Shown here in pieces: positions 17,297-27,036 of a DNA stretch of 36,181 nucleotides. Origin of the DNA: Candidatus Cloacimonadota bacterium (GTDB lineage: Bacteria > Cloacimonadota > Cloacimonadia > Cloacimonadales > WRIO01); the NCBI GenBank assembly GCA_023230175.1, contig JALNXV010000001.1:1-36181 (forward strand), written 5' to 3'. Each line of letters opens with the position of its first letter. The stretch's first letter is position 1. The notes below the pieces were generated by a model. That model did not search any database and was not told the DNA's origin. It worked only from the letters and a program-made list of their open reading frames with translations. Made by a program: the position numbers and the translations under genes.

Positions 17297-17803
17297 TTAA
17301 ATTAACCTTTTTAAATCTATATGTTTCATAAATAACTTAGATAAAATACCTGTTATTAAACCTGTCAAAACTGCACATAAAACTAAAAAAGGATAAAGTT
17401 TAAATACTTGATCAGTTTTAATAATTAAAATTCTAACAACCACTAACTGAGTCATTAAATGAAAAAAGGCACCACTGACACTTATTCCTGAAACACTTAA
17501 AGATTTTACATATTTACAAAAAAAAATCATAATCAAGCAAGACATTATCGACCCTGAAAATGATAATAATATTGTGGGAGAAAAAATTATTCCTGATAAA
17601 AAGCCTCCGATTAAGGATTTTAAAATAGCAACTAAAATAGCTTCTCTATAAAATGAAGACATTACCATTACGACTATTATAATATTGGATAAACCTAATT
17701 TCATAAAAGGCATTGGTTTTGGCAACATTAACTCTACAAAATACAATAACAGAGAAAATGATGTCATAATTGCTAAAAATACTGTTGTTTTACTTATATT
17801 CAT
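17297..17803 (-). CDS. Gx transporter family / heptaprenyl diphosphate synthase component I-like membrane protein
   Basis: A 168-residue membrane protein with about five hydrophobic segments. It shows the family pattern LGLSNIIIV at 37-45, a glycine-rich KSLIGGFLSG at 63-72 and SFSGSIMSC at 81-89. Database names for this family (PF07456) refer to heptaprenyl diphosphate synthase component I, but the fold resembles ECF-type small-molecule carriers and the substrate is not settled. AAGGAA lies just upstream of the ATG. It is the first gene of the envelope run, followed by PBP1A. A role in isoprenoid or quinone precursor handling, or as a transporter, is possible; I cannot choose between them. 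Confidence 0.8.
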   Translation of the reverse strand: MNISKTTVFLAIMTSFSLLLYFVELMLPKPMPFMKLGLSNIIIVVMVMSSFYREAILVAILKSLIGGFLSGIIFSPTILLSFSGSIMSCLIMIFFCKYVKSLSVSGISVSGAFFHLMTQLVVVRILIIKTDQVFKLYPFLVLCAVLTGLITGILSKLFMKHIDLKRLI

Positions 17804-18064
17804 AATTCCTTCTTAGGATATAATTTTTTAATACTGATTAAAGTCAATATATTTTTTTTTGATAAAAAATTGATGAACTCTCCCATTATTTATAGTTAGA
17901 CATATTACTGAATTATTAACATTAAAAAAATTCTTTAATTATTTTAAAATATACTAACCCTATAAATACTCAAAATTTCTTAAATATTTATTTATTCCTA
18001 ACATCATTGCTTGTACTGTAAATATCTTAAATGTAAAAATATCAATCAATAATAAGGCTTTTGA

Positions 18065-18181
18065 ATAATGTTGTTGTGTAAGTATCCTTGCTTTCACTAA
18101 AAAACCTTAAATAATAGGTATTCAATATTTTATAAAACTACAAGCTGGAAGCTTGTAGAACAATAATTAATATTATTCAAC
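18065..18181 (+). repeat. Full dispersed copy of the 122-bp hairpin repeat
   Basis: This copy aligns along its length with the tandem unit at 35777-36181. It shows the eroded first hairpin (GTAAGTATCC...), the spacer with CCTTAAATAATAGGTATTC, the perfect second hairpin CTACAAGC-TGGAA-GCTTGTAG, and the A/T dyad AATAATTAATATTATT. The second hairpin is unchanged while the first has drifted. Confidence 0.85.
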
Positions 18182-18270
18182 ATTAAGCATTTATAGTTTA
18201 ATATTTTGGATTATTAGTTAAAGGATATTTATTTAACTTATTGAATCTTAATGAGTAAGCTATATGATAC

Positions 18271-18320
18271 TAACAGCCGACCTCCAAGATGCTTTTTTCC
18301 ATCCTGGAGGTCGCCTGTTA
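18271..18320. repeat. GACCTCC palindrome, copy 1
   Basis: Arms at 18271-18286 (TAACAGCCGACCTCCA) and 18305-18320 (TGGAGGTCGCCTGTTA) pair at 15 of 16 positions around an 18-nt loop containing a T-run. It shares its core with the palindrome at 35010-35051. Five A follow the right arm, so on the - strand it is preceded by T; it does not look like a + strand terminator. Confidence 0.75.
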
Positions 18321-18475
18321 AAAACCATAAATAATTATGTTATACAAACATCTTTGCTTATACAAAAACTCATTAAATACAAGAATATCAATCAATACGC
18401 TCCCTATAAACTAAAAGAGACTGTCCCAAAATATCAGAAAAGTATCAAATCAGGTAACTGACAGCTCGTCAGATC

Positions 18476-18557
18476 TGTCATTGCTATCGGAGTAAAACAA
18501 TCTACTTATCTGTTTTATAATAATTTATGAGATTACCACGCTTCGATAGCAATGACA
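18476..18557. repeat. TGTCATTGC-type inverted repeat (MITE- or REP-like)
   Basis: Perfect 14-bp arms TGTCATTGCTATCG (18476-18489) and CGATAGCAATGACA (18544-18557) flank an inner pair AATCT/AGATT (18499-18503, 18530-18534). The element is 82 bp long and lies 19 bases beyond the asd stop. It resembles a palindromic repeat type widespread in bacteria that begins GTCATTGCGA; that likeness is from memory. Transcribed on the - strand it could also end the run B mRNA. Confidence 0.65.
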
Positions 18558-18576
18558 AAATCTTTATAGAATTATG

Positions 18577-19551
18577 TTATGATTTATTTATTTGATAATG
18601 CATCTTAAGAATTTTAACAGCATTGGCTGCAGCTCCTAAACGAACATTATTTGACACATTCCAAAGAGTAATAGAATTTTTTGATCCTGCATATCTAATT
18701 CTAGAAACATGAGAAAGATTAGAATCTTGAACATCAATTGGACAATCATATATAGGATTATATTTAATATAATCAGTTTGATTAAAGTGATCTATTATTT
18801 GATTTATGATGACATCTTTTTTTAGTTTAATATAAATAGATTCAGAATGACAGTATAATACAGGAACTCTAACTGTTGTAGCCGTTAAATCTAAATCATA
18901 AATGTTAAGTATTTTTCTACTTTCATTTGTCATTTTAACTTCTTCTTCACAGTACCCGAAATCATCAAAATCACCAATTTGAGGTATTACATTTAAATCA
19001 ATTATTCGAGGATATTTACCTATATTTTTATCACCATTTCTTTGATTTAATAAGGTTGATATACCTGTATATCCGGAACCGGAGACTGACTGAAATGTTG
19101 TAATTACAACTTTTTCTATTGTATATAATTTATTGATAATGTTCAAGAGTAAGACCATTTGTATTGTTGAACAGTTTGGATTAGCAATAATCCCTTGATA
19201 GTCTTTTAGAAGAGTCCCATTAATTTCCGGAACGATTAAAGGAATAGTATCGATTCTTCTAAAAGCAGAAGAGTTATCGATAACTATGGATCCTGCATTA
19301 ACGGCATCTTGTGCATATTGTTTTGAAACTGAACTACCGGCAGAAAATAAAATATAATCATATTTTTCTTGCAAACTCTTATCTGTCAATAATTGAACTG
19401 TATATGTCTTTTTTCTAAATTTTATTTGTTGACCGGCTGATTTTTGAGAAGCAAATAACGTAAGTTTTTCATAATCAATGCTATAGTCATTTAAACAAGA
19501 AATCATCATTTTTCCAACTTCACCGGTAGCTCCAACAATAGCAATTTTCAT
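18577..19551 (-). CDS. asd: Aspartate-semialdehyde dehydrogenase
   Basis: Asd reduces aspartyl phosphate to aspartate semialdehyde with NADPH, the branch step to lysine, diaminopimelate, threonine and methionine. The 324 residues start with the NADP-binding GATGEVG (7-13). The catalytic cysteine is Cys127 in NPNCSTIQ, and GSGYTG at 158-163 and the RVP...H motif with His235 complete the active site. AGAGG sits upstream of the ATG. It is the last gene of run B, 22 bases after rnhB. Length is slightly below the usual 330-370 but no domain is missing. Diaminopimelate supply links it loosely to peptidoglycan synthesis encoded nearby. Confidence 0.96.
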   Translation of the reverse strand: MKIAIVGATGEVGKMMISCLNDYSIDYEKLTLFASQKSAGQQIKFRKKTYTVQLLTDKSLQEKYDYILFSAGSSVSKQYAQDAVNAGSIVIDNSSAFRRIDTIPLIVPEINGTLLKDYQGIIANPNCSTIQMVLLLNIINKLYTIEKVVITTFQSVSGSGYTGISTLLNQRNGDKNIGKYPRIIDLNVIPQIGDFDDFGYCEEEVKMTNESRKILNIYDLDLTATTVRVPVLYCHSESIYIKLKKDVIINQIIDHFNQTDYIKYNPIYDCPIDVQDSNLSHVSRIRYAGSKNSITLWNVSNNVRLGAAANAVKILKMHYQINKS

Positions 19552-19573
19552 TTTATCCTCTCATAATTAGTAA

Positions 19574-20194
19574 TTAAAATAGTTTATTTTGGTGTAAATA
19601 TTTTACGGGTTTATAACTATATCTGTAGATCTCGCATATTCCAAATTTCTCAATTAGTTGTAAATGTTTTTTAGTTGGGTAACCTTTATGTTCATTGAAG
19701 GCATATTGAGGATATTTTTTATGTAATTCTAACATAATACGATCTCTGGTTACTTTAGCTAAAATTGATGCTGCTGCTATTGAAGCGTATAAACTATCTC
19801 CTTTAATTATTGGAAATGCTTTATATTTTAGACCATCGGGTAGCTTATTTCCGTCAATAAGACACAAATCAGGCGTAATGGATAAATATTCTATACTTTT
19901 TTTCATCCCGGTAAGAGTTGCTACAAGAATATTTTGTTTGTCTATTTCTTCCGGAGAGATAGTTATAATTTTATAATCTACTGAGTTGTTGAGAATCCAA
20001 TCATAAAGAATTTCTCGTTTTGATTCTGATAATTTTTTGCTATCATTTAGAATTGGATTAAAAACATCAGGTTTAAGGATTACACTTGCGACCGTTAAAG
20101 GACCGGCAATAGGACCTCTGCCGGCTTCATCAGTACCGGAAATTATTTTATAATCCTTAAAATCTTTTAATTGATTTTCAAAAATATTACTCAT
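19574..20194 (-). CDS. rnhB: Ribonuclease HII
   Basis: RNase HII nicks RNA-DNA hybrids and removes misincorporated ribonucleotides. The family signature GTDEAGRGPIAGP gives metal ligands Asp22 and Glu23 in the numbering used here; a third acidic residue lies in LCLIDGNK and a fourth in KVTRD. I use the ATG at 20192-20194 (206 residues). A TTG at 20212 would add six residues but is deep inside the upstream gene and has no better ribosome site. The chosen ATG overlaps the methyltransferase stop by eight bases, which suggests coupled translation. The gene is complete. Confidence 0.95.
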   Translation of the reverse strand: MSNIFENQLKDFKDYKIISGTDEAGRGPIAGPLTVASVILKPDVFNPILNDSKKLSESKREILYDWILNNSVDYKIITISPEEIDKQNILVATLTGMKKSIEYLSITPDLCLIDGNKLPDGLKYKAFPIIKGDSLYASIAAASILAKVTRDRIMLELHKKYPQYAFNEHKGYPTKKHLQLIEKFGICEIYRYSYKPVKYLHQNKLF

Positions 20195-21713
20195 TGTTCT
20201 TTTGTAATACAAAGAAAAGACGACAGTAAAAATTATCTAAATCTTTGGTTTTGTTAGAAATAAGATTATTATTTGTTGATATATCATATATGCCTATTAA
20301 ATTAAATTGTGTTTCTTTAATCATATCTAATATCTCCTTAGTAAACCATACTTTTTGTTCATGAATTTCATCTTCCCTGGTGAAAATATTAAATTTTTGA
20401 GAAAAAAGATTAAGAGTAGTCTCTTGAGTTTTTTTTGTTGAGAAATACTCAGCTCTATGTAATAAAAAATTTTCATTATTATCTTCTACATTTACATAAC
20501 CATCAAAATTTTCCGTACTGTTAAAGAATGTAGAAATATCAAAGATATACAATCCATTATTTAACAAATGGTTATATGTATTATTAAGCATTGAAACAAA
20601 TGATTCTTTTGAAAGTAAATAATTAACACTATCAAATAAAGAAACTATTAAATCATAATTTTTATTTAACTTATAATTAACCATATCAGCATGAAATAAT
20701 GTTAAATCTCTATTGAGAAATCTTGCAATATCAAGCATTTCCGGCACTATATCACAAGCTTCTATTTCATAACTTCTATTTTTTAAAATTCTACTTACAG
20801 CTGCTGTACCGCAAGATATTTCTAAAATCTGTTTAGGATCTGAGTTGTTGATATTTTTATATTTTTCAACGATAAAGTCTGCCCAGCTTTCATAATCAAC
20901 ATGTTTCATATAGTTTTCATAAAATTCTGAAAATGCACTATATGGAATAATATTTGAATTTGCAAACAATTCTATATCTGATTGTTGGTGAATAATATAA
21001 TTAAAATTTTTTCTTAAGTTTGAAATTAATTTTTGAGGATTAAGAAGATAATTTATTGTATTTGCAATTGTAATTATAATTTCCGGATTGATAATTTCTA
21101 TGATAAGATCTTTTCCATAAGTCATATTTAGAATTGGAAAGAAGCAAGGATTAGATGCAGAAATTATTAAAGTTGCAGGATCTATTGGCAATTCAAAATA
21201 TGAAGTAAAACTCATAATATTTAATTTATAGCCAAAATCTGTAATATCTTGAATAATCCTATTTTCTATTTCATTAATATTTTCTTGAGCAGTTAGGAAA
21301 GTTATATTTTCAATTTGTTTATTATGTTTTTTGTATCTTTCAAATAAAAGATTTATTTGTTTGATACTGTTATTATAATTTTTAATACTTAAGGCTTGTA
21401 TATTATTGGTTATATAATGTTTAGACGTAGAGTCAAGTGATAACTTGTTTTTTAATAAATAAAAATCTTGCGAAGATATACATATAATACCGATATAATC
21501 CTCAAATTGTACATTATCAATAAACTTGCATTCAATAGTATGATAAATTTGTTTATTCCAATTTTTAAAGTCACAATATTCCTCAAAAACCTGTACATTA
21601 TTAGTTAAAATATCAAAGGATATATTAGTAGTAGGATAAAACATAATTGATTGTAAAAGAAATTCTGTTAGTTTATCGTTTAAATCAGAATAAATAATAC
21701 CTATCTTTTTCAT
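20187..21713 (-). CDS. Two-domain protein: racemase-like N-terminal domain fused to a SAM methyltransferase
   Basis: The C-terminal half (about 265-500) of this 508-residue protein is a class I SAM-dependent methyltransferase. Motif I is LEISCGTAAVSRIL (297-310), an acidic residue follows at Asp321, and YDLIVSLFDSVNYL at 353-366 is the motif IV region. The N-terminal 240 residues are not a standard methyltransferase partner. Their pattern follows Asp/Glu racemases such as MurI: an opening IGIIY strand, IGIICISSQDF where the first catalytic motif would be, and TLIISASNPCFFPIL where MurI has LILGCTHYPLL, followed by IEIINP and a helix. If that is right, both catalytic cysteines are gone from their positions and the domain is non-enzymatic. 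That comparison is my inference. The gene overlaps pyrE by ATGA and rnhB by eight bases. Substrate is unknown. Confidence 0.7.
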   Translation of the reverse strand: MKKIGIIYSDLNDKLTEFLLQSIMFYPTTNISFDILTNNVQVFEEYCDFKNWNKQIYHTIECKFIDNVQFEDYIGIICISSQDFYLLKNKLSLDSTSKHYITNNIQALSIKNYNNSIKQINLLFERYKKHNKQIENITFLTAQENINEIENRIIQDITDFGYKLNIMSFTSYFELPIDPATLIISASNPCFFPILNMTYGKDLIIEIINPEIIITIANTINYLLNPQKLISNLRKNFNYIIHQQSDIELFANSNIIPYSAFSEFYENYMKHVDYESWADFIVEKYKNINNSDPKQILEISCGTAAVSRILKNRSYEIEACDIVPEMLDIARFLNRDLTLFHADMVNYKLNKNYDLIVSLFDSVNYLLSKESFVSMLNNTYNHLLNNGLYIFDISTFFNSTENFDGYVNVEDNNENFLLHRAEYFSTKKTQETTLNLFSQKFNIFTREDEIHEQKVWFTKEILDMIKETQFNLIGIYDISTNNNLISNKTKDLDNFYCRLFFVLQKNNE

Positions 21714-22273
21714 TTTTTATCACTTGCTCCGGGTTTAACTAAGGGTATATTTTGCTTACATAGAGGGCATTCATTTTCTTCAAATGTTTCGATATTCATT
21801 GTATGTAATGCTACTAATTTATGGTCAAATTTTGCATTACCGCCACTTCTGTCAACTATACAGCCTATTGCTTGAATGTTAATTTGTTTTGAATTAAGCA
21901 GTTCAATCACTTCTTTTACGCTCCCCCCGGTTGTTATTATATCTTCAATGATGACTGCCTTGTCTCCTGCTTTAATATCAAAACCACTTCTTATGGTCAT
22001 AACTTCATTTTTTCTTTGAGTAAAAACAAACTTCTTTTTTAGTTTTTTGGCTACTTCGTAAGCAAGGACAATTCCTCCGTATGCCGGACCGACAATGACA
22101 TCACATTCTATGTCTTTAAGTAAATTTGCTAATTTATCACATAATAAATCTACATATTTGGGATTATTAATGATTTTTATTTTTTCTACATAGTATTCAC
22201 TATGTTTACCGGATGTTAAAAGGAAATGACCTTGTAATAAAGCTTTAGTTTCTTTTAAGATTTCTTCAATCAT
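21710..22273 (-). CDS. pyrE: Orotate phosphoribosyltransferase
   Basis: PyrE joins orotate to PRPP to form OMP in pyrimidine synthesis. The 187 residues carry the PRPP-binding motif VIIEDIITTGGS at about 107-118 and the FTQRK lysine loop near 79-83. The short C-terminal CPLC pair (NECPLCKQN) is a feature of some bacterial OPRTs and may bind a metal. AAGGAG lies upstream of the ATG. The stop overlaps the next start by ATGA. No other pyrimidine gene is in the window, so its place in run B is isolated from its pathway. Confidence 0.93.
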   Translation of the reverse strand: MIEEILKETKALLQGHFLLTSGKHSEYYVEKIKIINNPKYVDLLCDKLANLLKDIECDVIVGPAYGGIVLAYEVAKKLKKKFVFTQRKNEVMTIRSGFDIKAGDKAVIIEDIITTGGSVKEVIELLNSKQINIQAIGCIVDRSGGNAKFDHKLVALHTMNIETFEENECPLCKQNIPLVKPGASDKK

Positions 22274-22286
22274 ATTAACTCCTTAT

Positions 22287-23867
22287 TTATTTTAAATATA
22301 AAACTTTTTTTATAACTTGTTGATTGCAATTGCTTAGTTTAAAAAAATAAACTCCACTTGTTTGATTTATTGGAAAATGCAAATTATTACTTTTATCAAC
22401 TTTTATTGAATCGATTCTTTCAATCAATTGACCTTTAATATTGTATATGCTTAATGATGTGTCTGAGTTTTTCTTAGAGAAATTTGAGATATTTATCTGA
22501 TAAGAATCCAATACCGGGTTTGGGTAAACAGAAAAATTAAATATTGGTGTTGTCACAGTATCTTGATTTGATGTAAAATTAGTATATAAATTAATTGTAA
22601 TGTTACCATAATTTGTAGATATATTTAGTGGACTGTTATATAAATGTGTCTGAGGAAATATCATAAGTTCAATATATCCGATTTGATTTTGTTGAATAAC
22701 TTCCGGAAAGTCTTCTATTTCGACAATTGGATCAGATTGAATGTCTTGGATTGTAATATCCGAATTACCGCTATTAAATAGAGGGATATGACATAACTCA
22801 CCAGTTTCAAATAGAATATTAGACGGATATTTTAAATCAAGATTAATTGGTGTTTGAGCATTAGTACTTATACTATAAATACGATTTGCAAACTCCGGAT
22901 GATCAATAAAAGGGTTTCGTTTACCTTGAACACCGGCTATGCCGTTATTGCGAGTAAGCTCATTTTCACTGACAGGAAATTCATTATTCCAATTTTTTAG
23001 AAGAGATTCTTGATTATTAAAAAATGGAGCTGAAGGGTTATTATATCTGATAGCAAAATAAATCATACTTCTGGCAGTACTCCCTTTATGTTCATCTCTT
23101 GGTTCAAAAACGACAAACCCTTGAGAGTTCGTACCTCTTTTAGAGCCACCTTGTTGCCAATCAGGATTGCCTGTTACTATTCCAAATGGTAAATTACCTC
23201 TTACACTATTTGAATTTGAATCTGTTGGATATAAATGGTATAAATCACTTTTTGCAGTTCCTTCTGCACCCATACTTTGAGGCCAAGTATGTTCACAATT
23301 CATTATTGTGCCTCCGGGGATATCGTCTTCATTCACCCAAACACCTGTATATACACATTGTACAAAACCGTCAACATTATCAAGAGTCCCGTACATAAAC
23401 TCTCTCGCACTATCATAACCAAGAGATGTATGATTATTGATTAAACTATATAATTCATTTTTAAGTTCATTGTCATATAAATTATATGTGGTACTATATC
23501 TGTTTAAAGGTAAGTAACAAGATGCGGTTACAGGCATATATAAAGGATTATGGTTAAATTGGTTATTAAATATAATAACAGATTCGAACAAGATATTTGT
23601 TTTCCCTATAAAGCTAATATTTAATAAGACACTATCCTGTGGTGGGATTATAAGTAAAGAATCAGATAATGAAATTTCTGACAAAAATTTAGAAATACTA
23701 ATTTCCTGTTCTAAATGAAAGACATTTTTTAAATAAATATCATAGTTTTGGATTGTATTAATTTCAATATTACCAAAATTAATTGAGTTTTGGGAAAAGT
23801 TAATTGGTAATGCATATAAAAAATTTAAATATATTATTGATAAAAATAGAAACATATATTTTTTCAT
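22287..23867 (-). CDS. Secreted endonuclease I with a type IX secretion sorting domain
   Basis: A 526-residue secreted nuclease. A signal peptide (about 1-19) is followed by an Ig-like choice-of-anchor region (about 25-115). The endonuclease I domain (PF04231, EndA type) covers about 125-330, with NCEHTWPQS at 190-198, SDLYHLYPTD at 207-216 and NSVRGN at 220-225. A second Ig-like stretch spans about 338-430. The last 80 residues (from FSVYPNP at about 445) are a Por/type IX sorting domain ending GVYFFKLSNCNQQVIKKVLY. The protein should cross the outer membrane and cut extracellular DNA, for nutrient use or competition. It sits between rph and pyrE, one base after rph, so a secreted protein is embedded in a housekeeping run. 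Confidence 0.92.
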   Translation of the reverse strand: MKKYMFLFLSIIYLNFLYALPINFSQNSINFGNIEINTIQNYDIYLKNVFHLEQEISISKFLSEISLSDSLLIIPPQDSVLLNISFIGKTNILFESVIIFNNQFNHNPLYMPVTASCYLPLNRYSTTYNLYDNELKNELYSLINNHTSLGYDSAREFMYGTLDNVDGFVQCVYTGVWVNEDDIPGGTIMNCEHTWPQSMGAEGTAKSDLYHLYPTDSNSNSVRGNLPFGIVTGNPDWQQGGSKRGTNSQGFVVFEPRDEHKGSTARSMIYFAIRYNNPSAPFFNNQESLLKNWNNEFPVSENELTRNNGIAGVQGKRNPFIDHPEFANRIYSISTNAQTPINLDLKYPSNILFETGELCHIPLFNSGNSDITIQDIQSDPIVEIEDFPEVIQQNQIGYIELMIFPQTHLYNSPLNISTNYGNITINLYTNFTSNQDTVTTPIFNFSVYPNPVLDSYQINISNFSKKNSDTSLSIYNIKGQLIERIDSIKVDKSNNLHFPINQTSGVYFFKLSNCNQQVIKKVLYLK

Positions 23868-23868
23868 T

Positions 23869-24573
23869 TTATGCCTCGTATTTATAATTTATAATTATTC
23901 TTCTCTGTTCAGTAATTAGGTTTTGAATCCCAATTTCCGCTTCTTTGAGCATTAAATTTAAATCTTCTCTTGTAAAACAAGCTTCTTCGCCTGTACCTTG
24001 AATCTCAACGAACTTACCTGATTCTGTCATAATAATATTCATATCTACTTGTGCTTCGCTGTCATTTTTATAATCTAAATCTAAGATTATTTTATTGTTA
24101 TTAATTCCAACACTTATCCCGGCAATAAGTTCTTTCATTGGGTTTTTGGATATAAGTTGTTTTTTTACACGTTTTTCCAATGCGATATATAATGCAAGAG
24201 CAGCTCCGGATACAGAAGCAGTACGAGTTCCTCCATCAGCTTGTATTACATCGCAATCAATATATATAGTATATCCTTCTATAAGTTTTAAATCAATAAC
24301 TGCCCTAAGTGAACGACCTATTAATCTTTGAATTTCAGCAGTTCTACCGCTTACTTTGCCTGAGTTTACTTCTCTACGTGTTCTTGTAAGAGTAGCTCGT
24401 GGAAGCATAGAATATTCAGCAGTTATCCAACCTTTACCGGAATCCTTTAGAAAAGCAGGGACTCCTTGTTCGATGCTTACATTGCATAATACTTTTGTAT
24501 TTCCTGTTTCAAAAAGAATCGAGCTTTCTGCATATTTAGTATAATCCGGAGTAATTTTAATTTTTCTTTGCAT
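23869..24573 (-). CDS. rph: Ribonuclease PH
   Basis: RNase PH trims the 3' ends of tRNA precursors by phosphorolysis. The 234 residues are slightly under the usual 240-250. Family signatures include GWITAEYSMLPRAT near 49-62, RTRREVNSGKVSGRTAEIQR near 64-83 and DCDVIQADGGTRTASVSGA near 107-125. AAAGGA lies before the ATG. It is separated by 14 bases from dprA and by one base from the nuclease gene. Nothing is unusual in the protein. Confidence 0.96.
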   Translation of the reverse strand: MQRKIKITPDYTKYAESSILFETGNTKVLCNVSIEQGVPAFLKDSGKGWITAEYSMLPRATLTRTRREVNSGKVSGRTAEIQRLIGRSLRAVIDLKLIEGYTIYIDCDVIQADGGTRTASVSGAALALYIALEKRVKKQLISKNPMKELIAGISVGINNNKIILDLDYKNDSEAQVDMNIIMTESGKFVEIQGTGEEACFTREDLNLMLKEAEIGIQNLITEQRRIIINYKYEA

Positions 24574-24587
24574 TATTTTTCCTTTAA

Positions 24588-27036
<2,449 letters not shown>

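Larger units (their letters stand above)
17804..18576. other. 773-bp intergenic region rich in palindromic repeats
   Basis: This gap separates asd from the envelope run. The first 260 bp are plain A/T-rich sequence. A full copy of the hairpin-rich repeat (18065-18181), a GACCTCC palindrome (18271-18320) and a TGTCATTGC palindrome (18476-18557) follow. CTGAC (18458-18462) / GTCAG (18468-18472) forms a small extra hairpin. No gene is credible here. Repeats of several families have collected in one spot. Confidence 0.6.

Noticed and set aside
18264..18461. A 65-codon open frame on the + strand
   Set aside because: Its start lies at the edge of the GACCTCC palindrome, its first codons are the palindrome itself, it has no ribosome site and its composition is unlike a protein.
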